Positions 43,941-53,133 of a stretch of 64,000 nucleotides of DNA are shown in pieces. This DNA is from Allofranklinella schreckenbergeri. GTDB taxonomy: Bacteria; Pseudomonadota; Gammaproteobacteria; Burkholderiales; Burkholderiaceae_C. The notes under the pieces were generated by a model. That model worked only from the letters and a program-made list of their open reading frames with translations, was not told where the DNA came from and searched no databases. The DNA lies in NCBI RefSeq assembly GCF_003703475.1, contig NZ_RDQM01000002.1:124001-188000 (forward strand), given 5' to 3'. Within the stretch, counting starts at the first letter, position 1. Every line of letters begins with the position of its first letter. Made by a program: the position numbers and the translations under genes.

Positions 43941-44018
43941 CGTTTCAATCAAAAAGAAATTTTATTTCAATAGGGATATGCCGAAATAGGCAGAAATTTT
44001 TTCCTATTGATTGGTATT
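43941..44018 (-). repeat. Palindromic intergenic repeat copy R10
   Basis: Left end CGTTTCAATCAAAAAGAAAT, core ATGCCGAAATAGGCA (inverted orientation), right end TTTCCTATTGATTGGTATT. It sits between convergent hinT and ampG. Its right end encodes the last residues (NTNQ) and the stop codon of AmpG. Confidence 0.8.
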
Positions 44019-45425
44019 TTGGGCTTCTTCCAGCGCTGGTGCGGGCGGCATTTGCCGCGCCATCAGGGCAATCAGCAGCAGCACGGGCAGGCCCAGGCAG
44101 GCCGTGAGGCTGAAAAACTGCGTGTAGCCCAGCGCCTCCACCACCTGGCCGGAAAAGCCGCCCAGCCATTTGGGCAGCAGCAGCATCATGGAGCTGAACA
44201 GCGCGTATTGCGTGGCCGAATACTGGATGTTGGTCAGGCTGGAGAGGTAGGCGATAAAGGCCGAGGAGGCCAGCCCGCCGGCCAGGTTGTCGGCCGAGAC
44301 CACCAGCACCAGCCCCAGAAAGCGCGGCCCCAGGCTGGCCAGCCAGGGCGAGAGTTCGGCCAGGCTGCGGCTGCATCCCGCATCGGGCGGCAGGGTGGAG
44401 AGCCAGGCGAACAGCACGTTGGTGCCCGCCGAGAGCACCGCGCCCAGCAACAGAATGCGCAGCAGGCCGATGCGCATGGCCACCACGCCGCCGATGAAGG
44501 CCCCTGCCAGCGTCATCAGCACGCCATAGACCTTGGTGACCAGGGCGATTTCGTCCTTGGTGTAGCCCATGTCCACATAAAACGGGTTGGCCATCACGCC
44601 CATCACGATGTCGCTGATGCGATAGACGGCGATCAAGGCCAGGATCAGCAGCGCCTGGCGGCGGTAGCGGCGCACGAAATCGGCAAAGGGGGCGATCAGG
44701 GTTTCATACAGCCATTGCTTGAAGTCGCGCAGCGCAGCGGTTGCGGCTGCGGGGCGCGCTGGCTCGGGCGAGAGCAGCACTGTGGCCGCGCCCACCAGCA
44801 TGCTGGCCGCCATCACGCTATAGGCCCAGGCCCAGGCCGACTGCTGGTAGCCCTGCACGGCGGCGCTTTCGCCGCGCGCGGCCAGCCACAGCGCGCCCGC
44901 GCCAGCCCAAATCATGGCGATGCGGTAGCCGCCCTGGTACATGGCCGCCATCGCCGTCTGGCGCGAGGCATCGCCGGTTTCGATGCGGTAGGCATCCAGC
45001 GCGATGTCCTGCGTGGCCGAGCCGAAGGCCGCCAGCAGGGCAAAGCCCACCAGGGCGGCGAGCTGCTGGCGCGGATCGGCCCAGGCCATGCCCAGCAAGC
45101 CCACGACGATGGCCGCCTGCGCCAGCAGCAGCCAACTGCGCCGCCGCCCCAGCCAGCGCGTGAGCATGGGGATGGGCACGTGATCGACCACCGGCGCCCA
45201 GGCCCATTTGAAGCCATAGGCCAGCGCCACCCAGGAGAGATGGCCGATGGTGCTGCGGTCAATGCCCGCCTCGCGCAAGCGAAAGCTCAGCGTGCCCAGC
45301 ACCAGCAGCAGGGGAAGGCCAGCGGCAAAGCCCAGAAACAGCATGCGCACGCAGCGCGGCTCCAGATAGATGCGAAGCGCTGGCAGCCAGCGGGCCGTGG
45401 CGCAAGGGCTGGAAGGGGAGGTCAT
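44004..45425 (-). CDS. ampG: AmpG-type muropeptide permease
   Basis: AmpG imports anhydromuropeptides for cell-wall recycling. The 473-residue protein of the major facilitator superfamily has about 12-14 hydrophobic segments. Family motifs include LEPRCVRMLFLGFAAGLPLL near the N-terminus, FKWAWAPVVDHVP, SATQDIALDAYRIE and SSLTNIQYSATQYALFSSMM. The start at 45425 (MTSPSSPCAT) is chosen over a 42-codon longer frame without homology. The last four codons and the stop lie inside repeat R10, suggesting that the original C-terminus was altered by the element. Confidence 0.92.
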   Translation of the reverse strand: MTSPSSPCATARWLPALRIYLEPRCVRMLFLGFAAGLPLLLVLGTLSFRLREAGIDRSTIGHLSWVALAYGFKWAWAPVVDHVPIPMLTRWLGRRRSWLLLAQAAIVVGLLGMAWADPRQQLAALVGFALLAAFGSATQDIALDAYRIETGDASRQTAMAAMYQGGYRIAMIWAGAGALWLAARGESAAVQGYQQSAWAWAYSVMAASMLVGAATVLLSPEPARPAAATAALRDFKQWLYETLIAPFADFVRRYRRQALLILALIAVYRISDIVMGVMANPFYVDMGYTKDEIALVTKVYGVLMTLAGAFIGGVVAMRIGLLRILLLGAVLSAGTNVLFAWLSTLPPDAGCSRSLAELSPWLASLGPRFLGLVLVVSADNLAGGLASSAFIAYLSSLTNIQYSATQYALFSSMMLLLPKWLGGFSGQVVEALGYTQFFSLTACLGLPVLLLIALMARQMPPAPALEEAQNTNQ

Positions 45426-45545
45426 GGCGGTGGGTCTCTGGCCTGTGCGCAGCGTGCAAGGCAAGCGAGCGGGGGGGTGAGAGGGCGCTCCAAAGCCAGG
45501 GGTTTGCGCGCAAGCCCTGGCTTTGGAGCGCGATTCATGAGGGAT

Positions 45546-45623
45546 TTCCAATCAAGGAAAATATGCTATATACCCATCATGCCGAAATAGGGTGATTTTA
45601 TTTCTTTTTGATTTGTATTTTTG
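45546..45623 (-). repeat. Palindromic intergenic repeat copy R11
   Basis: Left end TTTCCAATCAAGGAAAATA, core ATCATGCCGAAATAGGGTGA (inverted orientation), right end TTTCTTTTTGATTTGTATTT. It lies between the ampG upstream region and the 3' end of the MBL-fold gene, 76 bases beyond its stop. Confidence 0.8.
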
Positions 45624-45699
45624 GGGCGGTTTTGCAGAGCCGAAGCCAGCCGCCATCGCGTTGGCTGGGCTTGGCTTGCGCGCCCCGCCGGGGCCGGAC

Positions 45700-46338
45700 T
45701 CAGGTGCCGCCCACAAAAGGGTTGCTGGCCCGCTCGCGAGCGAACGTGCTGTTGGGGCCGTGGCCGGGCACGAACTCCGTTGCGTCGCCCAGCGGCCAGA
45801 GTTTGAGGACGATGCTGTCGAGCAACTGCTGGTGGTCGCCGCGCGGAAAGTCCGTGCGGCCAATGCTGCCAGCGAACAAGACATCGCCCACAAACGCAAG
45901 CCGCGCCTCGGGGGAGTGGAACACTACATGCCCCGGCGTGTGCCCCGGCGTGTGTCGCACATGCAGCGTGAGCTGGCCCAACTGCACGGTGTCGCCCTCG
46001 TCCAGCCAGCGCGTGGGCGTGAACGTTTGCGCCGGGGGAAAGCCATAGGCCGCGGCTTGCTGGGGCAGGCCGTCGATGAGGAATTGGTCTTGCGGATGCG
46101 GGCCGATGATGGGCAAACCCTTGAGCTGGGCCAGCTCGCCCGCAGCGCCTGCGTGGTCGATGTGGGCGTGGGTGAGCCAAATCGCCTTGGGCACAACGCC
46201 CAATTGCTCCACTGCGTGCAGGATGCGCGGCAGATCGCCGCCGGGATCGATGATGGCGGCCTCCATCGTTTGATCGCACCAGACGATGGAGCAGTTTTGC
46301 TGAAAGGGCGTAACGGGGATGGTGTGGTACTGAAGCAT
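45700..46338 (-). CDS. MBL-fold metallohydrolase, glyoxalase II-like (GloB/YcbL family)
   Basis: The 212-residue protein has the zinc-site motif LTHAHIDHAGAAGEL. It also contains HTPGHTPGHVVFHSPEARLA with FVGDVLFAGSIGRTDFPRGD and FVPGHGPNSTFARERASNPF at the C-terminus, the pattern of YcbL-type single-domain glyoxalase II homologues. It lacks the C-terminal substrate domain of true GloB. The start MLQYHTIPVTPFQQN at 46338 matches the family; no ribosome site is clear and the frame is open upstream. It is divergent from nrdH. Substrate uncertain. Confidence 0.88.
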   Translation of the reverse strand: MLQYHTIPVTPFQQNCSIVWCDQTMEAAIIDPGGDLPRILHAVEQLGVVPKAIWLTHAHIDHAGAAGELAQLKGLPIIGPHPQDQFLIDGLPQQAAAYGFPPAQTFTPTRWLDEGDTVQLGQLTLHVRHTPGHTPGHVVFHSPEARLAFVGDVLFAGSIGRTDFPRGDHQQLLDSIVLKLWPLGDATEFVPGHGPNSTFARERASNPFVGGT

Positions 46339-46567
46339 GGCGGGCGATTCTACGGGGCGATGCCCCCGGCCCAGCAGCGCGTAGCGCCTGGCGGGCGCGC
46401 TGGCGTTGGCCGGGGATTTGGCTGTTTGCATCGGCATGCACCGGCTGCGCCCTTGCTGGGCAAGGGTTTGCAGTTTCCGGTGCAGCAACGGCAAGGGCTG
46501 CGAGGCATTTTCGGCTCTCAAGGCGCATGGTTGAGGGAAAAAAGCTGATTGCCCTCATGAGGTCAAA

Positions 46568-46583
46568 ACACTAAATGTAGTGG
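46568..46583 (+). promoter_or_regulatory. NrdR box 1
   Basis: ACACTAAATGTAGTGG fits the 16-base palindromic NrdR operator. NrdR represses ribonucleotide reductase genes in response to nucleotide pools. It lies upstream of a possible -35 hexamer TTGATG (46584-46589). Confidence 0.8.
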
Positions 46584-46599
46584 TTGATGGGGATTGGGG

Positions 46600-46615
46600 G
46601 CACTAAATGTAGTAG
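46600..46615 (+). promoter_or_regulatory. NrdR box 2
   Basis: GCACTAAATGTAGTAG shares a 13-base core with box 1 and starts 32 bases later, three helical turns, the usual spacing of NrdR box pairs. It overlaps a possible -10 hexamer (TGTAGT, 46608-46613), so binding would block the promoter. Confidence 0.8.
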
Positions 46616-46628
46616 CATCACGACCGTG

Positions 46629-46656
46629 AGCCAGGCAACGCCTGGCTGCTTTTTGT
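46629..46656 (+). terminator. Terminator-like hairpin in the nrdHIE leader
   Basis: AGCCAGGC (46629-46636) pairs perfectly with GCCTGGCT (46640-46647) across AAC and is followed by GCTTTTTGTT. It sits between the NrdR boxes and the nrdH ribosome site, so it would be at the very 5' end of the nrd transcript. It may be an attenuator or a 5' stabiliser. Confidence 0.6.
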
Positions 46657-46677
46657 TCCATCGCCAAGGAGTAATTC

Positions 46678-46908
46678 ATGCAGGTCACGGTCTACAGCAC
46701 GCCTTCTTGTGTTCAATGCAATGCGACTTATCGGGCGTTGGAGCGCCAAGGCATTGCCTATGAAGTGGTCGATCTGACGCAGGATGCGGCGGCCATGGAA
46801 ATGGTCAAATCCCTGGGCTACACCCAGGCGCCCGTGGTGATGGCGGGCGCGGAGCATTGGAGCGGCTTTCGCCCTGACTTGATCGGGGGCTTGAAAGCCA
46901 CGGCCTGA
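46678..46908 (+). CDS. nrdH: Glutaredoxin-like NrdH
   Basis: NrdH is the electron donor to class Ib ribonucleotide reductase. The 76-residue protein starts [20 protein letters not shown], with redox cysteines 11 and 14 (CVQC), and ends with the NrdH-type [19 protein letters not shown] precedes the ATG. It is first in nrdHIE, behind two NrdR boxes. Confidence 0.95.
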   Translation: MQVTVYSTPSCVQCNATYRALERQGIAYEVVDLTQDAAAMEMVKSLGYTQAPVVMAGAEHWSGFRPDLIGGLKATA

Positions 46909-46999
46909 GCGAAAACTGAGCGAAAAGACCGACGCGAAAAGCCCTGCCCGCGCCACCGGCGTGCCAGGTGGGGGTGGGGCTCTGGCGTGTCGCCGCGCC

Positions 47000-47413
47000 A
47001 TGATTGTTTATTTCTCGACCGTTTCCGAAAACACCCATCGGTTTGTGGCCAAGCTGGGCCTGCCGGCGCAGCGCATCCCCTTGAGCAACAGCGCCGCCGC
47101 CCAATTCAAGGTGGACGCGCCCTATGTGCTCATCGTCCCTTCGTATGGGGGCGGCAAGCTCGAAGGCGCTGTGCCCAAGCCCGTGATCCACTTTCTGAAC
47201 CAGGCCGCCAACCGGGCTTTGTTGCGCGGGGTCATCACCGCTGGCAATACCAATTTTGGCCAGGCCTATGGCATCGCTGGCCGGGTGATCGCGCAAAAGT
47301 GCCAGGTGCCGCTGCTTTACAAGTTTGAGCTATTGGGCACCAGTGACGATGTGGAGCGCGTGCGCGCTGGGGTGCAGGCGTTCTTGCAGGCAAGCGCCGC
47401 ACAGACTGCTTGA
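47000..47413 (+). CDS. nrdI: Ribonucleotide reductase stimulatory flavodoxin NrdI
   Basis: NrdI is a flavodoxin that activates the manganese cofactor of the class Ib small subunit NrdF. The 137-residue protein begins [20 protein letters not shown] and has VPSYGGG and [15 protein letters not shown], the FMN-binding loops. The ATG at 47000 matches the family start; an open frame extends 13 codons upstream. It lies 91 bases after nrdH and 57 before nrdE. Its usual partner NrdF is not in the window. Confidence 0.95.
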   Translation: MIVYFSTVSENTHRFVAKLGLPAQRIPLSNSAAAQFKVDAPYVLIVPSYGGGKLEGAVPKPVIHFLNQAANRALLRGVITAGNTNFGQAYGIAGRVIAQKCQVPLLYKFELLGTSDDVERVRAGVQAFLQASAAQTA

Positions 47414-47470
47414 GCCATTGCTGCGGCGTTTCTCTTTTTTTGATTTTTCTGTTTTTTTCCGAATGCTGTC

Positions 47471-49657
47471 ATGACTATCGCCCTTCGTCCCGAACCTCTC
47501 AAGCCTGAAGTCAAGCCTGTGGGAGCAGGCGTCTCGTCGCAAGATCAGGCGCTGGACTACCACGCGCTCAACGCCATGCTCAACCTGTTCGGGCCGAGGG
47601 GGGAAATCCAGCTCGACAAGGACCGGCTGGCCGCGCGGCAGTATTTCTTGCAGCACGTGAACCAGAACACGGTGTTTTTCCACAACCTGAAGGAAAAGCT
47701 CGATTACCTGGTGGAGAAAGGCTATTACGAGGGCCAGGTGCTGGCGCAGTACGACTTTGCCTTTCTGCAAAAGCTCTGGGATGCGGCCTATGCGCACAAA
47801 TTCCGCTTCCCGACCTTCCTGGGCGCCTTCAAGTACTACACCAGCTACACGCTGAAAACCTTTGACGGCAAGCGCTATCTGGAGCGCTACGAAGACCGCG
47901 TGTGCATGGTGGCGCTGACGCTGGCGCGCGGCGACGAGGCCATGGCCATGGAGCTGATGCACGAGATCATCAGCGGGCGCTTTCAGCCGGCCACGCCGAC
48001 CTTCCTCAACTGCGGCAAGCGCCAGCGCGGCGAGCTGGTCTCGTGCTTTTTGCTGCGCATCGAGGACAACATGGAGTCCATCGGTCGCTCCATCAACTCG
48101 GCGCTGCAACTGTCCAAGCGCGGCGGCGGCGTGGCTTTTTGCCTGAGCAACATCCGTGAGGCGGGCGCGCCCATCAAGCACATCGAGAACCAGTCCTCGG
48201 GCGTGATCCCGATCATGAAGCTGCTGGAAGACGCCTTTTCCTACGCCAACCAGCTGGGCGCGCGCCAGGGCGCGGGGGCGGTGTACCTCAACGCCCACCA
48301 CCCGGACATCCTGCGCTTTCTGGATACCAAGCGCGAGAACGCCGACGAGAAAATCCGCATCAAGACCTTGTCGCTGGGCGTGGTCATCCCCGACATCACC
48401 TTCGAGCTGGCCAAGAACAATGAGGACATGTATTTGTTCTCGCCCTACGACATCGAGCGCGTCTATGGCCAGCCCATGGCCGACATTTCCATCACCGAGA
48501 AATACCGCGAGATGGTGGACGACCCGCGCATCCGCAAAAAGAAGATCAACGCGCGCGAGTTCTTCCAGACCCTGGCCGAGATCCAGTTCGAATCGGGCTA
48601 CCCCTACATCATGTTCGAGGACACGGTCAACCGCGCCAACCCCATCAAGGGGCGCGTCAACATGAGCAACCTGTGCTCGGAGATCCTGCAGGTCAACGAG
48701 CCTTCGCACTACGTGGACGACCTGGGCTACGAGAGCATCGGCAAGGACATCTCCTGCAACCTGGGCAGCCTGAACATCGCCAAGACCATGGATTCGCCCG
48801 ATTTCGCCAAGACGGTGGAGATGGCCATCCGCGCGCTGACGGCCGTCTCCGACATGAGCGACATCCGCTGCGTGCCCTCTATTGCCAAGGGCAATGACGA
48901 CTCGCACGCCATCGGCCTGGGGCAGATGAACCTGCACGGCTACCTGGCGCGCGAAAAAATCTTCTACGGCAGCGAAGAAGGCATCGACTTCACCGACATC
49001 TACTTCTACACCATCACCTACCACGCGCTGCGCGCCTCCAACCAGCTGGCCATCGAGACCGGCAAGACCTTCAAGGGCTTCAAGGACTCCAAATACGCCA
49101 GCGGCGAGTACTTCGACAAATACATCTTCCAGAAGTGGGAGCCCAAGACCGCCCGCGTGCGCCAACTGTTCGAGCAGGCCGGCATCGCCATCCCCACGCA
49201 GGAGGACTGGAAAGCCCTCAAGGCCAGCATCCAGCAGCACGGCATCTACAACCAGAACCTGCAGGCCATCCCGCCCACCGGCTCGATCTCCTACATCAAC
49301 AACTCCACCAGCAGCATCCACCCCATCGTCGCCAAGATCGAAATCCGCAAGGAGGGCAAGGTCGGCCGCGTCTACTACCCCGCGCCCTACCTGGCGCAGG
49401 ACAACCTGCAGTACTACCAGGATGCCTACGAAATCGGCCCGGAGAAAATCATCGACACCTACGCTGCCGCCACGCGCCACGTGGACCAGGGCCTGTCGCT
49501 GACGCTGTTCTTCCGCGACACCGCCACCACGCGCGATGTGAACAAGGCGCAGATCTACGCCTGGCGCAAGGGCATCAAGACCATCTACTACATCCGCCTG
49601 CGCCAGATGGCGCTGGAGGGCACGGAGGTCGAAGGCTGCGTCTCCTGCACGCTGTAA
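47471..49657 (+). CDS. nrdE: Class Ib ribonucleoside-diphosphate reductase alpha subunit NrdE
   Basis: NrdE reduces ribonucleotides to deoxyribonucleotides. The 728-residue protein shows [20 protein letters not shown] (first catalytic Cys), [32 protein letters not shown] (second Cys), [33 protein letters not shown] and the C-terminal redox tail EGCVSCTL. It has no ATP cone, as expected for class Ib. It ends the cluster without nrdF: the next gene is an unrelated acyltransferase 118 bases away. The beta subunit must be encoded elsewhere, or be lost. Confidence 0.96.
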   Translation: MTIALRPEPLKPEVKPVGAGVSSQDQALDYHALNAMLNLFGPRGEIQLDKDRLAARQYFLQHVNQNTVFFHNLKEKLDYLVEKGYYEGQVLAQYDFAFLQKLWDAAYAHKFRFPTFLGAFKYYTSYTLKTFDGKRYLERYEDRVCMVALTLARGDEAMAMELMHEIISGRFQPATPTFLNCGKRQRGELVSCFLLRIEDNMESIGRSINSALQLSKRGGGVAFCLSNIREAGAPIKHIENQSSGVIPIMKLLEDAFSYANQLGARQGAGAVYLNAHHPDILRFLDTKRENADEKIRIKTLSLGVVIPDITFELAKNNEDMYLFSPYDIERVYGQPMADISITEKYREMVDDPRIRKKKINAREFFQTLAEIQFESGYPYIMFEDTVNRANPIKGRVNMSNLCSEILQVNEPSHYVDDLGYESIGKDISCNLGSLNIAKTMDSPDFAKTVEMAIRALTAVSDMSDIRCVPSIAKGNDDSHAIGLGQMNLHGYLAREKIFYGSEEGIDFTDIYFYTITYHALRASNQLAIETGKTFKGFKDSKYASGEYFDKYIFQKWEPKTARVRQLFEQAGIAIPTQEDWKALKASIQQHGIYNQNLQAIPPTGSISYINNSTSSIHPIVAKIEIRKEGKVGRVYYPAPYLAQDNLQYYQDAYEIGPEKIIDTYAAATRHVDQGLSLTLFFRDTATTRDVNKAQIYAWRKGIKTIYYIRLRQMALEGTEVEGCVSCTL

Positions 49658-49774
49658 GCGCTGCAAGGCCCCGCCAGGCGCAGGGCAGGGGGGGCTTGGG
49701 CCGGATGCGGTGAAAAATGGCTGTCACAAAATGGGCGTTAGGATGCGCGCAGGGCATTCCCAGATAGGCTATTC

Positions 49775-50863
49775 ATGATTATTCAGAATATACAAATCCT
49801 GCGCTTTTTCGCCGCGTTTCTGGTCGTATTGCACCATACGCTGCCGCCCAATATCCACCCGGCCCATTACGCAAAAATCCCGGCCTTTATTACGGAAATA
49901 TCGCTGTACGGCTTTGCCGGGGTGGATATTTTCTTCGTCATCAGCGGCTTTATCATGGCCCAGACGACCAGAAACATATCCCCTGGCCCTCAAGCGGCAG
50001 GCAGTTTTGTGATGCGCCGTTTCTGGCGCATTTATTCGAGTTATTGGCCTGCTTTTTTCCTGACCTTGGGATTGAGCATCTGGCTGGGAATTTTCCAGGG
50101 GCCTGAAATCAGCAGGCTCGGCTCATTTTTGCTGTGGCCGCAGGAATATTATTTGCTCAATGTATCCTGGACTTTGAGTTATGAGCTGTATTTCTATTTG
50201 CTGATTGGCTTGGTGCTGCTCATTTCGAGAAAATGGGCCTGGGCGATATTGACAGCGCTCTTTCTGGCGCTGGCGATGTATGTCATGTGGGGCTTTGCGC
50301 ATGGGTTTTATCTGCCTGAGCGGTATCAAAGCCTGTCTTTCATCTTCCAGGTTTTTTTGACTTCACCGCTGATTCTGGAGTTCTTCGCTGGATTTTTGCT
50401 CAGTGAGTTTCTCCACCGTTATCCGCGCCAACCTGTGCATTGGTGGCTGCTTGCGACGGTGATGGCAATTGCAGCCAGCGTCTATTATCAAAAATATGGC
50501 GGGCTGCAAGGCGTTGGCATGGCGGCGTTTCTCTATTATCCAGAGAGAGTGCTGTTTTTTGGCACGGCCTCGGTGGGTTTAGTTGCCGTTGCGGCTTTGG
50601 CTCCATCTGGGCGTGGGGTGTTTGGGGCTTTATTGCATCGCTTGGGCGATGCGTCTTACGCCTTGTATTTGCTGCATATTCCCTTGCTGGTGATTTTGTA
50701 TGGCTTGCTGTTCCCACGTATCCCGGGTTTGTTATGGTGGAGCGGCGGCAAACTGGCGTTATTGAGCTATTTATTGCTGGCGGTCTTGGCCTCGTGGGCT
50801 TACTTCAAATGGGTGGAAACGCCTTTGAATCGCCTGGGCAGGCGGTGGCTGCCTGGTATTTGA
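49775..50863 (+). CDS. Acyltransferase 3 family membrane protein (OafA/YrhL-like)
   Basis: The 362-residue protein has about ten hydrophobic segments. It starts MIIQNIQILRFFAAFLVVLH with the conserved Arg and His of the acyltransferase 3 family (RFFAAFLVVLHH), then FAGVDIFFVISGFIMA and, later, NVSWTLSYELYFYL. Members O-acetylate surface polysaccharides or lipopolysaccharide. Base composition is visibly more AT-rich than neighbouring genes, suggesting recent acquisition. It stands between nrdE and the ACP-like gene, and repeat R12 begins three bases after its stop. Substrate unknown. Confidence 0.88.
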   Translation: MIIQNIQILRFFAAFLVVLHHTLPPNIHPAHYAKIPAFITEISLYGFAGVDIFFVISGFIMAQTTRNISPGPQAAGSFVMRRFWRIYSSYWPAFFLTLGLSIWLGIFQGPEISRLGSFLLWPQEYYLLNVSWTLSYELYFYLLIGLVLLISRKWAWAILTALFLALAMYVMWGFAHGFYLPERYQSLSFIFQVFLTSPLILEFFAGFLLSEFLHRYPRQPVHWWLLATVMAIAASVYYQKYGGLQGVGMAAFLYYPERVLFFGTASVGLVAVAALAPSGRGVFGALLHRLGDASYALYLLHIPLLVILYGLLFPRIPGLLWWSGGKLALLSYLLLAVLASWAYFKWVETPLNRLGRRWLPGI

Positions 50864-50866
50864 TAG

Positions 50867-50945
50867 ATTGCAAATCAAAGAAAAAACGACTTTCCATCCA
50901 TTATGCCGAAAAACTCGATTTATTTTCCTTTGAAATATAATTTTG
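50867..50945 (-). repeat. Palindromic intergenic repeat copy R12
   Basis: Left end GATTGCAAATCAAAGAAAAA, core CATTATGCCGAAAAACTCGA (inverted orientation), right end TTTTCCTTTGAAATATAATTT. It lies in the convergent gap between the acyltransferase and ACP-like genes. Confidence 0.8.
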
Positions 50946-50950
50946 GCATG

Positions 50951-50977
50951 AAAAAGCCGCACTGGCTTGGTGCGGCT
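50951..50977 (-). terminator. Intrinsic terminator of the ACP-like gene
   Basis: On the minus strand AGCCGCAC pairs with GTGCGGCT across a short loop and TTTTT follows. It lies just beside repeat R12, which therefore is not the only 3' structure in this gap. Confidence 0.8.
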
Positions 50978-51027
50978 GGAGAGGGATTGAGAGTAGAAAA
51001 AGCTTGGGTCGATATGCCTGAGCTTTC

Positions 51028-51696
51028 TTATTTTGCAGGCATGCAGGATTTGTAGAGGATTTTGTCGTTAGGCCCAGTCACCATGACGGCCAGCGAGCGG
51101 AAGTTGTCGCGCGTCATGGCCTCTGTGCTGATGCGATAGCCTTGGCCTTTGAAAAAAGTATCGACATCATCGGAATCGTTCAAATCGTACTGAAGGGTGC
51201 GACGCTTGCCTTGCAGTTGGGTCGTAGCGCTGACAGGAATGCCGACTTTATTGAATTTGTAATCGATGCTCAAACGGCCTTGCTGGCAGGCATATGCAAC
51301 CGTGTTGGAGGCCGAAGCTGCGGCTGTCGATTTTTGCGCGCTGGCTTTGGAGGAAACCTGACAGTTTTTGAACAGGATTTCATCATTGGGCGCGGTAATG
51401 ATGATTTGCGAGTTGCGGTAATTTTTGGAGTTCAGCTCGTTGGAGGCAAGACGATACCCTGTTTTGTTTTTGAAAATGGTGTCCACATCATCGGAATTTT
51501 GCAAGTCGTATTGCAAAACTTGTTTGCTACCCAGAATGCTGGTTTCCGCGCTGACAGGAATCCCCATTTTGTTGAACTTATAGCGCACAGTCACATGGCG
51601 CCCTTGATCGCAGGAATAACTGACAGAATGATCGGCCGCCATGGCAGAAAGGGATGCGCAAGCCAGCGCGCCAGCGATGAGGTGTTTCATTTTCAT
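51028..51696 (-). CDS. Two-domain ACP-like (adhesin complex protein / lysozyme inhibitor) exported protein
   Basis: The 222-residue protein has a signal peptide (HLIAGALACASLSAMAA). It then carries two tandem copies of a domain of about 85 residues (about 24-110 and 130-222), each with YxCxQGR, YKFNKxGIPVSA, LQYDLxxSDDVDTxFK, GYRxS and a closing GPND/APNDxILxKxC. This pattern matches the Neisseria adhesin complex protein, a C-type lysozyme inhibitor, which has one domain. Two cysteines per domain would form a disulfide. AAAGGAA precedes the ATG at 51696. A role in lysozyme resistance is inferred. Confidence 0.8.
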   Translation of the reverse strand: MKMKHLIAGALACASLSAMAADHSVSYSCDQGRHVTVRYKFNKMGIPVSAETSILGSKQVLQYDLQNSDDVDTIFKNKTGYRLASNELNSKNYRNSQIIITAPNDEILFKNCQVSSKASAQKSTAAASASNTVAYACQQGRLSIDYKFNKVGIPVSATTQLQGKRRTLQYDLNDSDDVDTFFKGQGYRISTEAMTRDNFRSLAVMVTGPNDKILYKSCMPAK

Positions 51697-51812
51697 ATTT
51701 CGATTCCTTTGGTTGATAAAAGGCAATCTTTTATAGGTGATTGCCTGACCTTTTTGCAATTCTAGGGGGCAGATGCTGCTGCTATGTAAACTCTGGTTTC
51801 CTGGGAGTTTTT

Positions 51813-53133
<1,321 letters not shown>

